A program made the position numbers and the translations under genes. The notes beneath the pieces are model-generated. The model was not told where the DNA came from. It saw only the letters and a program-made list of their open reading frames with translations, and did no database searches. A DNA stretch of 64,000 nt, from positions 930,001 to 994,000 of the forward strand of contig NZ_CP072941.1 in assembly GCF_018069625.1 (NCBI RefSeq), read 5' to 3'. Source of the DNA: Streptomyces yatensis (GTDB taxonomy: Bacteria; Actinomycetota; Actinomycetes; Streptomycetales; Streptomycetaceae). This document shows positions 51,084-59,962 of this stretch, piece by piece (the stretch's first letter is position 1; the number at the start of each line of letters is the position of its first letter).

Positions 51084-53420
51084 TCACCGCCGCAGCGGTC
51101 CCTCGCAACTGAAGTCCGCGGTACCGGAGTTACCCGTCACGGTGGGCCGGCCGAAGCTGCAGTTCATATCGCCGAAGTCGACGGCGGCGGGCTCGGAACG
51201 GTCGAGCAGATCGGCGTCGACCGCCTCGGACATCTCCGTGAAGATCTTGTTGAGGCTGCCGGGATCGCTGAGGTTCGCGGTGATCCGGCCGGTGCAGACG
51301 AACCGCCCGTGCTCGCCGTCGCCGTTGTCCTTGCAGACGGGCTGGTTGCCGGTGGCCCGGGAGAAGGCACTCTGCGCCCCGGCGGCGTCGGTGAGCGTCA
51401 GGTTCTGGTTGGGCACGTACGTGGTGTCCGGTACGAACAGGTCGTCGACGATGGCTATCTGGGCGTCGAGGAACGCGTCGTACTGCAGCTGGAGGTTGAC
51501 GTCCGCGCCCTGCTGGTTGCGCCAGTTGTCGAAGGCGACGGGGTCGTCGGCGCGGATGAACCGGTACATCTCCTGGAGCTTCGCCGGGTGGTCGCGCCAC
51601 AGGAACTCGAAGAAGGTGCCCGCGTAGGAGTAGAAGCGGAAGCCGTCGCGGTCGTAGGTCGCGTGCAGCATCTCGTTGATCGTCATCCGCGGCCTGCCGC
51701 CCCGGGTGTCGTTGATGATGTCGCGGACCAGGGATTGGCGTACGCGGATGCCGTCGTCACGGGTCGAGCCGTCGAAGAACTCGGCGCTGCCCTCGTCCAT
51801 GGCGGTCGTGCGGTCGGCCTCGTACCAGGGGCCCTCGCCGAAGGAGCCGGGGACGGCGAACCGGCCGTTGAGGTAGTGGGTGTACTCATGCCGGAAGAGC
51901 TCTTCCAGGGTGAGGGAGGAGTCCTGCGGCACTCGGCGCTGGTAGGTGTAGAAGGTCGCGCCCCGCTCGATGTAGACACCGCCGTTGTCGGTGCCCATGC
52001 CGGTGAGCATCGGATGGTAGACCTCGTAGTCGGAGCGTGAGGCGTACAGCACGATGGTGAGCGTGGTGTTCGGGTCGCCCGCAAGCGGCTCCTCGGTGCC
52101 GAGCACCCGGTGGAACTGGGCCCTGACCTGCTTGGACGCATAGTAGAGCTGATCGACGGTGGCGCGGTCGAGGGCGGTGCGGACCTTGATGCCGCCGTTG
52201 TCGTAGGAGTACGTGTTCGGGAAGATCCGCTTCTCGATGTCCTTCTTGCAGACGCCGTAGGGCTCGCACGCCTCGAGGGTGATGAGCCAGGAGACGACCT
52301 TGCCCCAGGGCGCGCTGCCCTCGCCGAAGTTCCGGACGGTGACGGGCAGCAGGGCTCCGAGGTCGGTGATGGTCTGCTGCCTCAGGGAGTCGATCTCGCC
52401 GAAGCGGCCGTACTCGAGGAGGGCGTCGCGGACGACCCAGGCGTTGGGGGTGTCCTTGAGGTGGGTGTAGTCGGCGAACGCCTTGAAGGCGGCACGGTAG
52501 CCGGGGTCGGCGGCGACCGCGGCCCGGAACTCCCCGTCCTGGTTGCCGGAGTAGACGCCCAGGTAGTTCAGCGAGAGCGCGGAGAGGGCGGCGTTGCCCC
52601 AGGACTGGTCCCTGCTGGTGGCGGTGTGTTCCGGGTCCATGGTGGCCAGGACGTTCTTGACCAGGCCGAGTTGGTACTGGCGTCCGCCGGGCCCGCTGCA
52701 GGCGATCAGGGCCTCGCGCAGGGTGTCGGCGTTGGCCCGGGTGCCGTCGAAGGTGCGGGGCGCGGCGCCGAAGGCGTCGACCGCGCCGCGCACCGCGTTG
52801 ACGGTGGGGGCGTCGGTGGTGTCGATCTCGTCGTGCGAGAAGTCGTGGTAGGCCACCGCGTGCAGGTAGGTGAACATCTCGTACAGGTGACCGGTGTTCG
52901 CGCCGTCGTGGCCGGGGGCGAGGGAGGCGATGCGCCGGGCCACGGTCTGGACGTGCGCGTCGGACATGACGGGGATGAGCCGCGGGTCCCAGTTCCAGAT
53001 GAGGTCACGCAGACAGCCGTCGGCGGTGACCGCGGGGTCGGCGAGGAAGTCGGCCAGCTGATCGGGGCTCAGCCCGGTGACGCCGTCGAGAGTGCAGGGG
53101 GCGACCGACGGCTTCCTGTGGTGGTGCGGGGTGGCCGGCCCGGACAGCGGGCCGGGCGGCCGTCCGTCGGTGGTGACGGAGCGCGGCGCGGGGGCCGGAG
53201 GAGCGCTCAACTGCGGTTCTCGCTTGAGGCGTTGGGCGTGGTCGAAGCGGTTGGCGGCGGGCCGCGGCGGGGGCTTCGGCGCCGCCTTCGGCTGCCACGG
53301 ATGGGCGGATGGTGCGAGGTCCCTGGGGGCGGCCGCGGCGGCCTGCCCGAGGGGCATCACGAGCGCGGCGACGAGGGCCGCGGCCGGCAGGAGTCTGCGC
53401 GAGGAGCGCGGATGTAACAC
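51084..53420 (-). CDS. secreted M9 collagenase-type metalloprotease
   Basis: The 778-residue protein starts with GTG five bases after GGAGG; codon 2 is TTA. The signal peptide ends near GQAAAAAP. An M9 N-terminal activator region (about 100-380) is followed by the peptidase with HEYTH at 511-515 (H511, E512, H515) and the likely third zinc ligand E543 in AMDEGSAEFF. TTLTIVLYASRSDYEVYHP matches M9 proteins, and two late Cys pairs may form disulfides. It should degrade collagen-like proteins outside the cell. The TTA codon, rare in Streptomyces, suggests dependence on the bldA tRNA and so on development. Confidence 0.9.
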   Translation of the reverse strand: MLHPRSSRRLLPAAALVAALVMPLGQAAAAAPRDLAPSAHPWQPKAAPKPPPRPAANRFDHAQRLKREPQLSAPPAPAPRSVTTDGRPPGPLSGPATPHHHRKPSVAPCTLDGVTGLSPDQLADFLADPAVTADGCLRDLIWNWDPRLIPVMSDAHVQTVARRIASLAPGHDGANTGHLYEMFTYLHAVAYHDFSHDEIDTTDAPTVNAVRGAVDAFGAAPRTFDGTRANADTLREALIACSGPGGRQYQLGLVKNVLATMDPEHTATSRDQSWGNAALSALSLNYLGVYSGNQDGEFRAAVAADPGYRAAFKAFADYTHLKDTPNAWVVRDALLEYGRFGEIDSLRQQTITDLGALLPVTVRNFGEGSAPWGKVVSWLITLEACEPYGVCKKDIEKRIFPNTYSYDNGGIKVRTALDRATVDQLYYASKQVRAQFHRVLGTEEPLAGDPNTTLTIVLYASRSDYEVYHPMLTGMGTDNGGVYIERGATFYTYQRRVPQDSSLTLEELFRHEYTHYLNGRFAVPGSFGEGPWYEADRTTAMDEGSAEFFDGSTRDDGIRVRQSLVRDIINDTRGGRPRMTINEMLHATYDRDGFRFYSYAGTFFEFLWRDHPAKLQEMYRFIRADDPVAFDNWRNQQGADVNLQLQYDAFLDAQIAIVDDLFVPDTTYVPNQNLTLTDAAGAQSAFSRATGNQPVCKDNGDGEHGRFVCTGRITANLSDPGSLNKIFTEMSEAVDADLLDRSEPAAVDFGDMNCSFGRPTVTGNSGTADFSCEGPLRR

Positions 53421-53567
53421 CTGAACCTCCAAGAGGCGGTGGGGGGTGAGTGGGCCCGAGGCACTGGCCTTCACTTCACGAGGTGTGACCTGTAACATAG
53501 TAATGTGAAATTGCACTGACAAGGCGTCAGGAAAAGGTCATCCAGATTTCCTTCACCGGAGGTGTCC

Positions 53568-54953
53568 GTGACCGCACGTGCCGCCCAACTCCACACCGGC
53601 AGCCATGATTTGCCCGTATCGGACGCCCTCGCCCGCTCGATGGCCGACGGCTGGGCCCCCACCCCACCCGCCGGTGACTCCCGCGTCCCCGGCTTCGAGC
53701 GGCTCACCGGCCGCCGGGCCCGGCTCACCGCCCGCTTCCCCGGCGAGCGGCTGCTCATCCCGGCCGGCGAGCTGAAGGTCCGCTCCAACGACTGCGACCA
53801 CCGCTTCCGCCCGCACAGCGCGTACGCCTGGCTGACCGGGCTGACCGGCGAGGACCAGCCCGGCCACGTACTGGTCCTCGAGCCGGACGGCGAGCCGGTG
53901 CTCTACCTGCGGCCGCGGGCACCACGCGACGAGGGCGGGGAGTTCTACCGGGACCGCAAGTACGGCGAGTTCTGGGTCGGCCGCCGCCCCGACCTGGCCG
54001 AGGCAGAGCGGCTGACCGGCCTCCGCTGCGCCCACCTGGACGGCCTCGCCCGCCTCGGCCCCGGCCGGGACGCCACCCGCGATCCCGAACTCGCCGCCGC
54101 GCTCAGCGAGTTGCGCCTGGTGAAGGACCCATGGGAGGTGGCCCAGCTCCAGCAGGCCGTGGATCACACCACCACCGGATTCGAGGACGTCGTCCGCGCC
54201 CTGCCCTCGGCCCTGCGGCACCCCCGCGGCGAACGCTGGATCGAGGGCGTCTTCCAGCTGCGCGCCCGCGCCGAGGGCAACGGCACGGGCTACGAGACCA
54301 TCGCCGCCGCCGGCGCCCACGCCTGTGTGCTGCACTGGACCCGCAACGACGGCCCGCTCGACCCGCGGCAGCTGCTGCTGCTCGACGCGGGCGTGGAGAC
54401 CGACGCGCTCTACACCGCCGACATCACCCGCACCCTGCCCCTGTCCGGGCGCTTCTCCCCCGTCCAGCGCCGGGTCTACGAACTGGTGCTCGCCGCGCAG
54501 GACGCCGGGATCGCCGCCCTCAAACCGGGCGCGAGCTTCCGCGACTTCCACCGCGCCTGTTCCACCGTGCTCGCCGAGGGCCTCGCCGACTGGGGCGTAC
54601 TGCGCATCCCCGCCGCCCAGGCGCTCACCGCCGAGAGCGGCCTCCACCGGCGCTACACCCTGTGCGGCTCCGGCCATATGCTCGGGCTCGACGTCCACGA
54701 CTGCGCCCGGGCCCGCGCGGAGCAGTACCTGGACGGCGTCCTGGAAGAGGGCCAGGTCCTCACCGTCGAACCGGGCCTCTACCTCCAGCCCGACGACACG
54801 ACCCTGCCACTCGAACTGCGCGGGATCGGGGTACGCATCGAGGACGATCTGGTGATCACGGCCGACGGTGCCCGTCTGATGTCAACGGCCCTGCCCCGCA
54901 CGGCCGATGCGGTGGAGGAGTGGATGGACCGGCTGCTGACCCCGTCCGGCTGA
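53568..54953 (+). CDS. aminopeptidase P family (Xaa-Pro) metallopeptidase
   Basis: The 461-residue protein is read from the second GTG, five bases after GGAGG; the first GTG at 53562 overlaps that site. The N-terminal domain has DHRFRPHSAYAWLTG and the C-terminal pita-bread fold supplies LLLDAGVE and TADITRTLP (Asp pair), GSGHMLGLDVHD (His), TVEPGLYL (Glu) and GIGVRIEDDLV (Glu) as metal ligands. It should remove N-terminal residues before proline. It is divergent from the collagenase gene; a joint role in collagen peptide use is attractive but unproven. Confidence 0.93.
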   Translation: MTARAAQLHTGSHDLPVSDALARSMADGWAPTPPAGDSRVPGFERLTGRRARLTARFPGERLLIPAGELKVRSNDCDHRFRPHSAYAWLTGLTGEDQPGHVLVLEPDGEPVLYLRPRAPRDEGGEFYRDRKYGEFWVGRRPDLAEAERLTGLRCAHLDGLARLGPGRDATRDPELAAALSELRLVKDPWEVAQLQQAVDHTTTGFEDVVRALPSALRHPRGERWIEGVFQLRARAEGNGTGYETIAAAGAHACVLHWTRNDGPLDPRQLLLLDAGVETDALYTADITRTLPLSGRFSPVQRRVYELVLAAQDAGIAALKPGASFRDFHRACSTVLAEGLADWGVLRIPAAQALTAESGLHRRYTLCGSGHMLGLDVHDCARARAEQYLDGVLEEGQVLTVEPGLYLQPDDTTLPLELRGIGVRIEDDLVITADGARLMSTALPRTADAVEEWMDRLLTPSG

Positions 54954-54987
54954 TCCGCGGTCGCGCGTCCAAGGGGTTCGGCGCCCG

Positions 54988-55674
54988 TCAGGGCACTCGC
55001 GCCGCCTCCCCGCGGCCCTGGGCCCACAGGGAGCGGACATGGCCGAGGTGGCGGGTCATGCAGGCCTCCGCCGCCTCGACGTCCCCGGCCAGCATCACAT
55101 CGAGCAGTTCCACGTGCTCCTCGGCGGACGGCAGCAGCTGGTCGTGTTCGTCGAGCCAGGTCAGGCCGTAGAGACGGGAGCGCTTGCGCAGGTCGCTCAC
55201 CGTCTCGACGAGACGGTCATTGCCATTGAGGCCCAGCAGTTCGAGATGGAAGCGGCGGTCGGCCTCCAGGTAGCCGACGAGGTCATGCGCGGCGGCCGCG
55301 TCGACGATCTCCAGGGCGATCGGGCGGAGCGCTTCGAGCTGGGCGCGGGTCGCGGTGCGGGTGACCCGGCCGACGACCGGGACCTCGATCAGCGCCCGGA
55401 TCTCGGTGTACTGGTCGAGATCGCGCTCGCTCACCTCGGTGATCCGGAAGCCCTTGTTGCGCACCGGCTCGACCAGACCCTCGCGGGCCAGGTCGAGCAT
55501 GGCCTCCCGCACCGGTGTGGCCGAGACCCCGAAGTCCGCGGCCAGACCGGGCGCCGAGTAGACCGTGCCCGGCCGGAGTTCACCGGCTATCAGGGCCGCA
55601 CGCAGCTGATGGGCGACCTGGTCGCGCAGCCGGTGCTGAACGGTGGCCAGGCTCCGATGCTTGAGTTCACCCAT
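54988..55674 (-). CDS. GntR-family regulator, FCD subfamily
   Basis: The 228-residue protein has a GntR winged helix (about 12-75: VAHQLRAALIAGELRPGTVYSAPGLAADFGVSATPVREAML) and a FCD domain (about 85-210) with RRFHLELLGLNGND in the metal region. It converges with the aminopeptidase gene and stands alone. The sequence AATGTCACGTT near 55722 in its leader could be an autoregulatory site. Its effector cannot be read from context. Confidence 0.9.
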   Translation of the reverse strand: MGELKHRSLATVQHRLRDQVAHQLRAALIAGELRPGTVYSAPGLAADFGVSATPVREAMLDLAREGLVEPVRNKGFRITEVSERDLDQYTEIRALIEVPVVGRVTRTATRAQLEALRPIALEIVDAAAAHDLVGYLEADRRFHLELLGLNGNDRLVETVSDLRKRSRLYGLTWLDEHDQLLPSAEEHVELLDVMLAGDVEAAEACMTRHLGHVRSLWAQGRGEAARVP

Positions 55675-55782
55675 CTCGGCCCTCCGAATGGCACGTCGAG
55701 TCGGCGCGGAGTGCCAGCGTACAATGTCACGTTGCGCCGACGGACCGACAACGGCCCTGCGGGGACCCGCCGGGGTCCGGGC

Positions 55783-56349
55783 TCAGGTGTCCCAGACCCG
55801 GCGGACCTGTTCGAAGCGGGTGGGCAGCGGTGGGCGGCGACCGGCGTACCGGGCGTTCGTACGGTGGACGAAGCGGCGCCAGGAGAGCACCAGCCCCTGC
55901 CGGGTGATGGGCAGCCCGGCGACCACGGTCACGCCGTTGTCATGGGTGTGGTGCACCGTCAGCAACAGCGCGTCCGGCACCGACCCCTCCAGCTCCGCGC
56001 AGAGCTCCTGCCGCACCCGCAGCCAGCGGCGCAGCACCAGCACGGTGCCGCGGTCCAGGCCGTGCCGGCGCGGGACGCGATGCTTGCCGTGCTCGATGGT
56101 CACCCATCCGGCGTCCAGGTCCAGCGCCGACATGGTGCAGCGCAGCAGCCCGCCGTACCGGGCGCCGCTGGCCCGCGCCAGGCCCACCACCACGGCCAGC
56201 CGTACGGTCTCCGGCTTCGCGCCGTCCTCCATCGCCCGCACCGACAGCTGCCGCCAGATCCACTCCGCCTCCGCCGCCTGGACCAGCGGCCGCGGATAGC
56301 GGTCCCGCGCCGTCTCCTTCGCCGTCCGCGGCTGGGACCGCGCTGCCAT
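55783..56349 (-). CDS. tyrosine-recombinase-like protein lacking the C-terminal catalytic part
   Basis: The 188-residue protein starts at the ATG behind AGGGGG. Residues about 45-120 resemble the first half of a tyrosine recombinase catalytic domain: ASGARYGGLLRCTMSALDLD around the first catalytic Arg, then WVTIEHGKHRVPRRHGL with the beta-hairpin Lys. The HxxR box and nucleophilic Tyr expected later are not present; the protein ends in RRVWDT. It is likely a non-catalytic derivative or a decayed integrase. Similar short proteins occur in Streptomyces, so it may be a conserved domesticated form. No att-like repeats or tRNA gene were seen nearby. Confidence 0.45.
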   Translation of the reverse strand: MAARSQPRTAKETARDRYPRPLVQAAEAEWIWRQLSVRAMEDGAKPETVRLAVVVGLARASGARYGGLLRCTMSALDLDAGWVTIEHGKHRVPRRHGLDRGTVLVLRRWLRVRQELCAELEGSVPDALLLTVHHTHDNGVTVVAGLPITRQGLVLSWRRFVHRTNARYAGRRPPLPTRFEQVRRVWDT

Positions 56350-56451
56350 GTCCACCCCCTGGGAGCCTCGCGACCGCCACCGAGTCGCTTGGCACACTAT
56401 TTCCTCCGTCGATGTCCTCGTCAAGGCCATCTCGGCGGTACGGTCGTCCGT

Positions 56452-56964
56452 GTGCGCCTTCTGCTGATGTCCGACACCCATCTCCCCCGGCGCGCCAAGG
56501 CGCTCCCCGGGGAGCTGCTGGAGCGGCTGCCGCACGCCGATGTGGTGATCCACGCGGGTGACTGGGTCGACCTCGCCACTCTCGATCTGCTCCAGGAGCG
56601 AGCGCGCCGGCTGATCGGGGTGTACGGCAACAACGACGGGCCCGAGCTGCGGGCGCGGCTGCCGGAGGTGGCCCGGGCCGAGCTGGCGGGGGTGCGGCTG
56701 GGCGTGGTGCACGAGACCGGGGCGGCGCGGGGGCGCGAGCGGCGCTGCGCCGAGCGGTTCCCGGACCTCGATGTGCTGGTGTTCGGCCACAGCCATATCC
56801 CGTGGGACTCCACGGCCGAGGGGCCGCGGGGGCCGCTGCGGCTGCTCAACCCGGGCTCCCCCACCGACCGGCGCCGGCAGCCGTACTGTACGTATCTGAC
56901 GGCCGCGATCGAGGCCGGGCGGCTGACCGCCGTGGAGCTGCACCGGCTGCCGCCCCGCCGCTGA
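56452..56964 (+). CDS. YfcE/MJ0936-like metallophosphoesterase
   Basis: The 170-residue protein starts with GTG just upstream of LLLMSDTHLPR. It has all metal motifs of small calcineurin-like phosphodiesterases: SDTH, HAGDW, YGNND, HET and FGHSHIPW, ending with NPGSPTDRR. These enzymes hydrolyse phosphodiesters in vitro; physiological substrates are usually unknown. It is divergent from the recombinase-like gene. Confidence 0.92.
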   Translation: MRLLLMSDTHLPRRAKALPGELLERLPHADVVIHAGDWVDLATLDLLQERARRLIGVYGNNDGPELRARLPEVARAELAGVRLGVVHETGAARGRERRCAERFPDLDVLVFGHSHIPWDSTAEGPRGPLRLLNPGSPTDRRRQPYCTYLTAAIEAGRLTAVELHRLPPRR

Positions 56965-57075
56965 CCGATCGCCGTTCCCCGGGTGTGATGGCCGCGCCCG
57001 TTTCCCTCCGTTCGCTCGTCTCTCTTTTCAGCCCCGGTGTCCGACAGGTCCTTTTCGGATGCCGAGGAGTGTGTG

Positions 57076-58470
57076 ATGACGACGGTAAGTGGCGGGTCCG
57101 CGGGGCGATGGGCACTGGCGGCGGTGTCCGCGACCGTGTTCTGCGTCCAGCTGGACGCGTTCGCGCTGAACCTGGCCCTGCCCGGGATCGGGCGGGATCT
57201 GGGGGCGGCGGGCGGCGGCCTGCAGTGGGTGGTGAGCGGGTATCTGCTCGCGGCCGGCGCGCTGATGGCGGGCGCGGGGCGGCTGGGTGATCTGTACGGC
57301 CGCCGCCGGTTGCTGATGGCGGGGCTCGCGGTGTTCGGCGGGGCGTCGCTGGTCGGTGCGCTGGCCCCGTCGCTTCCGGTGCTGGTGGGCGCGCGGGTGG
57401 TGCAGGGCGCGGGCGGGGCGATGGCCATGCCAGCCGGTCTCGCGCTGCTGACCAATGCCTGCCCGCCTGGTTCGCGGGCGCGGGTCATGGGCCGGGCACT
57501 GGGGATCGGGGGCGTGGCCACGGTGTGCGGGCCCTACGTCGGCGGGGTGCTGACCGAGGCGGTGTCCTGGCGGGCGGTGTGCTGGCTGAACGTACCCCTC
57601 GCGCTGATCGCCGCGGTGTGCGCGGCATGGGCCGGGGAGTCGCGCGACACCACCGCGCCGGTGTCCGTGGACGTGGCGGGGCTGGTCACGGTGACCGGCG
57701 CGCTCGCGGCGCTCGCGGTCCTGGTCGACCGGGGGCAGCCGTGGGGCTGGGCCTCGGGCCGTTCGGCGGTGGCCGTGGCGCTGGCGGTCGGGCTCGGGGC
57801 CGTCTTCGTACGGCATGAGCGGGCGGCGGCGCATCCGCTGGTGGATCTCGCGCTGTTCGGCAACCGGCCCTTCGTGGCGCTCACGGCGGCGGGGGCGGCG
57901 GCCAATGCCGCGACCGTGGTCGTCCTGTTCGCGGTGCCCCTGGCGCTGCAGGGGCCGTGGCGGCTGTCGGCGGCGGGCGCGGGGGCGGCCTTCCTGGCCC
58001 CGGCGGCGGCGATGGCGCTGGCCGGGCCGGTGGCGGGGCGGATCGGCACGGCGTACGCGGTGCGGGCGATGGCCGGGGTCCTGGTGCTGGGGGCGGCGGC
58101 GCTGGGGGCCGCCGCCGCGGCGCCGACCCTGCCGGTCTTCCTCGTCGCGGTCACGGCCTGCGGGGCCGCGCTCGGGGTCGCGGGCGCCCTCACCCTCATC
58201 GCCACCCAGGCGGTGGTGCGGCCCGAGCGCGCCGGGGAGGCGTCGGGGGTGACCAAGACGGTCATCACCACCGCGGCGGGGCTGGGGGTGGCCCTGTCCG
58301 GATCCGCCGCCGACGCGCACGGCACCGCCGCGGCCACAGCGGTTAACGCGGTCCTGATGGCGGCCGGGGGCTGCTGTCTGGCCGGGGCCGCGCTTCTGGC
58401 GCTGACGACGGTACGGCCGCCCGGCGGGTCACGCGGAGGCCGGTCCGCCGCCGGCGGCTGCCCGGATTGA
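57076..58470 (+). CDS. MFS drug exporter, DHA2 (14-helix) type
   Basis: The 464-residue protein starts at the ATG behind GAGGAG. Helix 1 has VSATVFCVQLDAFALNLALPGIGRDL, followed by GRLGDLYGRRRLLMAG (motif A) and a motif C-like GIGGVATVCGPYVGGVL, both typical of DHA2 proton-driven exporters. About 14 hydrophobic segments fit the length. Substrates of single-gene members are not predictable. Confidence 0.92.
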   Translation: MTTVSGGSAGRWALAAVSATVFCVQLDAFALNLALPGIGRDLGAAGGGLQWVVSGYLLAAGALMAGAGRLGDLYGRRRLLMAGLAVFGGASLVGALAPSLPVLVGARVVQGAGGAMAMPAGLALLTNACPPGSRARVMGRALGIGGVATVCGPYVGGVLTEAVSWRAVCWLNVPLALIAAVCAAWAGESRDTTAPVSVDVAGLVTVTGALAALAVLVDRGQPWGWASGRSAVAVALAVGLGAVFVRHERAAAHPLVDLALFGNRPFVALTAAGAAANAATVVVLFAVPLALQGPWRLSAAGAGAAFLAPAAAMALAGPVAGRIGTAYAVRAMAGVLVLGAAALGAAAAAPTLPVFLVAVTACGAALGVAGALTLIATQAVVRPERAGEASGVTKTVITTAAGLGVALSGSAADAHGTAAATAVNAVLMAAGGCCLAGAALLALTTVRPPGGSRGGRSAAGGCPD

Positions 58471-58561
58471 ACCCCACAGCTCGGTGGAATAAAAAGTATT
58501 TAAGGTGCATATCGGATCTCGGCTCGGCGATCCGCGCCGAGCCCGACCAGACGAGGGCGCC

Positions 58562-59113
58562 ATGACTTCTTCCCACCCCGAGAACGCCACCGCACCCGCC
58601 CCGGCCTCGCCCAGGTCAGCGGCGCATGTGCTCCGAGCCCACGATGTCGGTCTGCTGGTTCTCCGGCTCGGCGTCGGGCTGATCGTCGCCGCGCGCGGTG
58701 CACAGCACCTCTTCGGCTGGTGGGGCGGCCTGGGCATCGACAAGACGGCCGTGGCATTCGCGCAGTTCGGCTATCCGGCGCCCAAGGCCATGGCCGTGAT
58801 CGCCGGGCTGACCGAGACCTTCGGCGGCCTCGCCCTCGCCGTGGGGCTGCTCACGCCGCTCGCCGGTGCGGCCGTCGCGGGCACGATGGCCAACGCCGTC
58901 GCCGCCGCCTCGCCGCTCGGCTATTTCGGCGGTTTCGAGTTCCCGCTGCTGGTCGGGGTCGGCGCCGCCGGGCTCGCGCTCTCCGGTGCCGGCCGGATCT
59001 CCGTCGACGCGTTCCTCCCCCTCCTGCGGTCGCAGCGACTGATCTACGGCATCTCCATGCTGGTGCTGGCGGCGATCCTGGCGACGGTGACGATCCTGCT
59101 CAGCAAGACCTGA
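58562..59113 (+). CDS. DoxX family membrane protein
   Basis: The 183-residue protein has four to five hydrophobic helices with the DoxX features VLRLGVGLIVAARGAQHLFGWWGG and ITETFGGLALAVGLLTPLAG-type helices. DoxX proteins are linked to redox stress and thiosulfate oxidation in other bacteria; no partner is seen here. An AT-rich stretch at 58489-58505 likely holds the promoter. Confidence 0.9.
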   Translation: MTSSHPENATAPAPASPRSAAHVLRAHDVGLLVLRLGVGLIVAARGAQHLFGWWGGLGIDKTAVAFAQFGYPAPKAMAVIAGLTETFGGLALAVGLLTPLAGAAVAGTMANAVAAASPLGYFGGFEFPLLVGVGAAGLALSGAGRISVDAFLPLLRSQRLIYGISMLVLAAILATVTILLSKT

Positions 59114-59121
59114 CGGCCACC

Positions 59122-59190
59122 GGGGCCGCCAGGAGCCCGGGCGCGGGGCCGCCAGGAGCCCGGGCGCGGGGCCACCAGGAGCCCGGGCGC
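59122..59190 (+). repeat. three tandem 23-bp units after the DoxX stop
   Basis: GGGGCCGCCAGGAGCCCGGG-type units of 23 bases occur at 59122-59144, 59145-59167 and 59168-59190; the first two are identical and the third differs at one base. No coding role is apparent. Confidence 0.9.
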
Positions 59191-59321
59191 GGGGCGGGGA
59201 GAAGGATCGCCGTCGCACGGGTGAACACCGCGGGCCGGTTCTCCGTATCGCTCTGTGTGCGTCCTGCCCATGGGACGCGCGCCGCCCGCACAGGCCGATA
59301 CCGAGACCGGAGGCCCCGTCC

Positions 59322-59816
59322 ATGAATGACCGGTTCATCCCTCCCATCCAGGCGCTGCCGGATGGCGACGCCGAAGTCCGCCTGGTGCTCCATCTGCCCT
59401 GGGAAGTGGTCGCCGCGCTGGGCCAGGAGGCCGGTCGGCTGGCGGCCCAGACGCAGCGGCCGGTGAGTCTCGACGAGGCGGTCAGCCATCGGCTGCGCCA
59501 GGGGACCCACACCCTCGGCGTCCACGCCAAGCCCGAGCGGGAGCGGACCCAGCCCGCGGCCACGCCGCCCCACCCCTCGCCGCCGCTGGCGGCCCGCTCC
59601 CCCGGTGAGCAGGCCCGGCAGGCGATCGAGAAGATCAACGGGTCGGCGCATCCGCACAACGGCACCGCGAACGGCAGCGCCGCCGCCGAGTCCACGGGCC
59701 CGCAGCACACCACCGGCGCCCCGGAACCGGCCCCGCCCGACACCCGGGGCATCCTGGAGCGCCCCACCAGGGCCACCGGGACGGTGAACGGCACGTCCAC
59801 GGAGATGCCGAGATAG
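59322..59816 (+). CDS. hypothetical protein with Pro-rich tail
   Basis: The 164-residue protein is not recognised. The first ~70 residues look ordered (DAEVRLVLHLPWEVVAALGQEAGRLA, then RPVSLDEAVSHRLRQG), possibly a short helical DNA- or protein-binding unit. The rest is Pro/Ala/Thr-rich and probably disordered. It is preceded by the 23-bp repeats and followed by a strong terminator, consistent with a real monocistronic gene. Confidence 0.6.
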   Translation: MNDRFIPPIQALPDGDAEVRLVLHLPWEVVAALGQEAGRLAAQTQRPVSLDEAVSHRLRQGTHTLGVHAKPERERTQPAATPPHPSPPLAARSPGEQARQAIEKINGSAHPHNGTANGSAAAESTGPQHTTGAPEPAPPDTRGILERPTRATGTVNGTSTEMPR

Positions 59817-59858
59817 CACCGGACCCAGAACATCGGCCAACGGCTGGAATGGCCGCGG

Positions 59859-59898
59859 ATACGAGGGTGCCGTCCCCCACCGGACGGCACCCTCGTAT
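59859..59898. terminator. bidirectional hairpin terminator
   Basis: A perfect 17-bp stem (59859-59875 with 59882-59898) with a 6-nt loop lies between the convergent hypothetical gene and the AceE-like gene. Confidence 0.85.
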
Positions 59899-59962
59899 GT
59901 GCGGCACCTCGAAGGTGCGGGCCTCGCGGGCCTCCGGGCCCCTGGCCCTACTGCCCCTGGCC

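Noticed and set aside
55783..56451. Integrated mobile element around the recombinase-like gene
   Set aside because: No tRNA, att-type direct repeats, excisionase, replication or transfer genes nearby.
59122..59190. CRISPR-like array
   Set aside because: The 23-bp units are directly abutting with no spacers; a simple tandem repeat.
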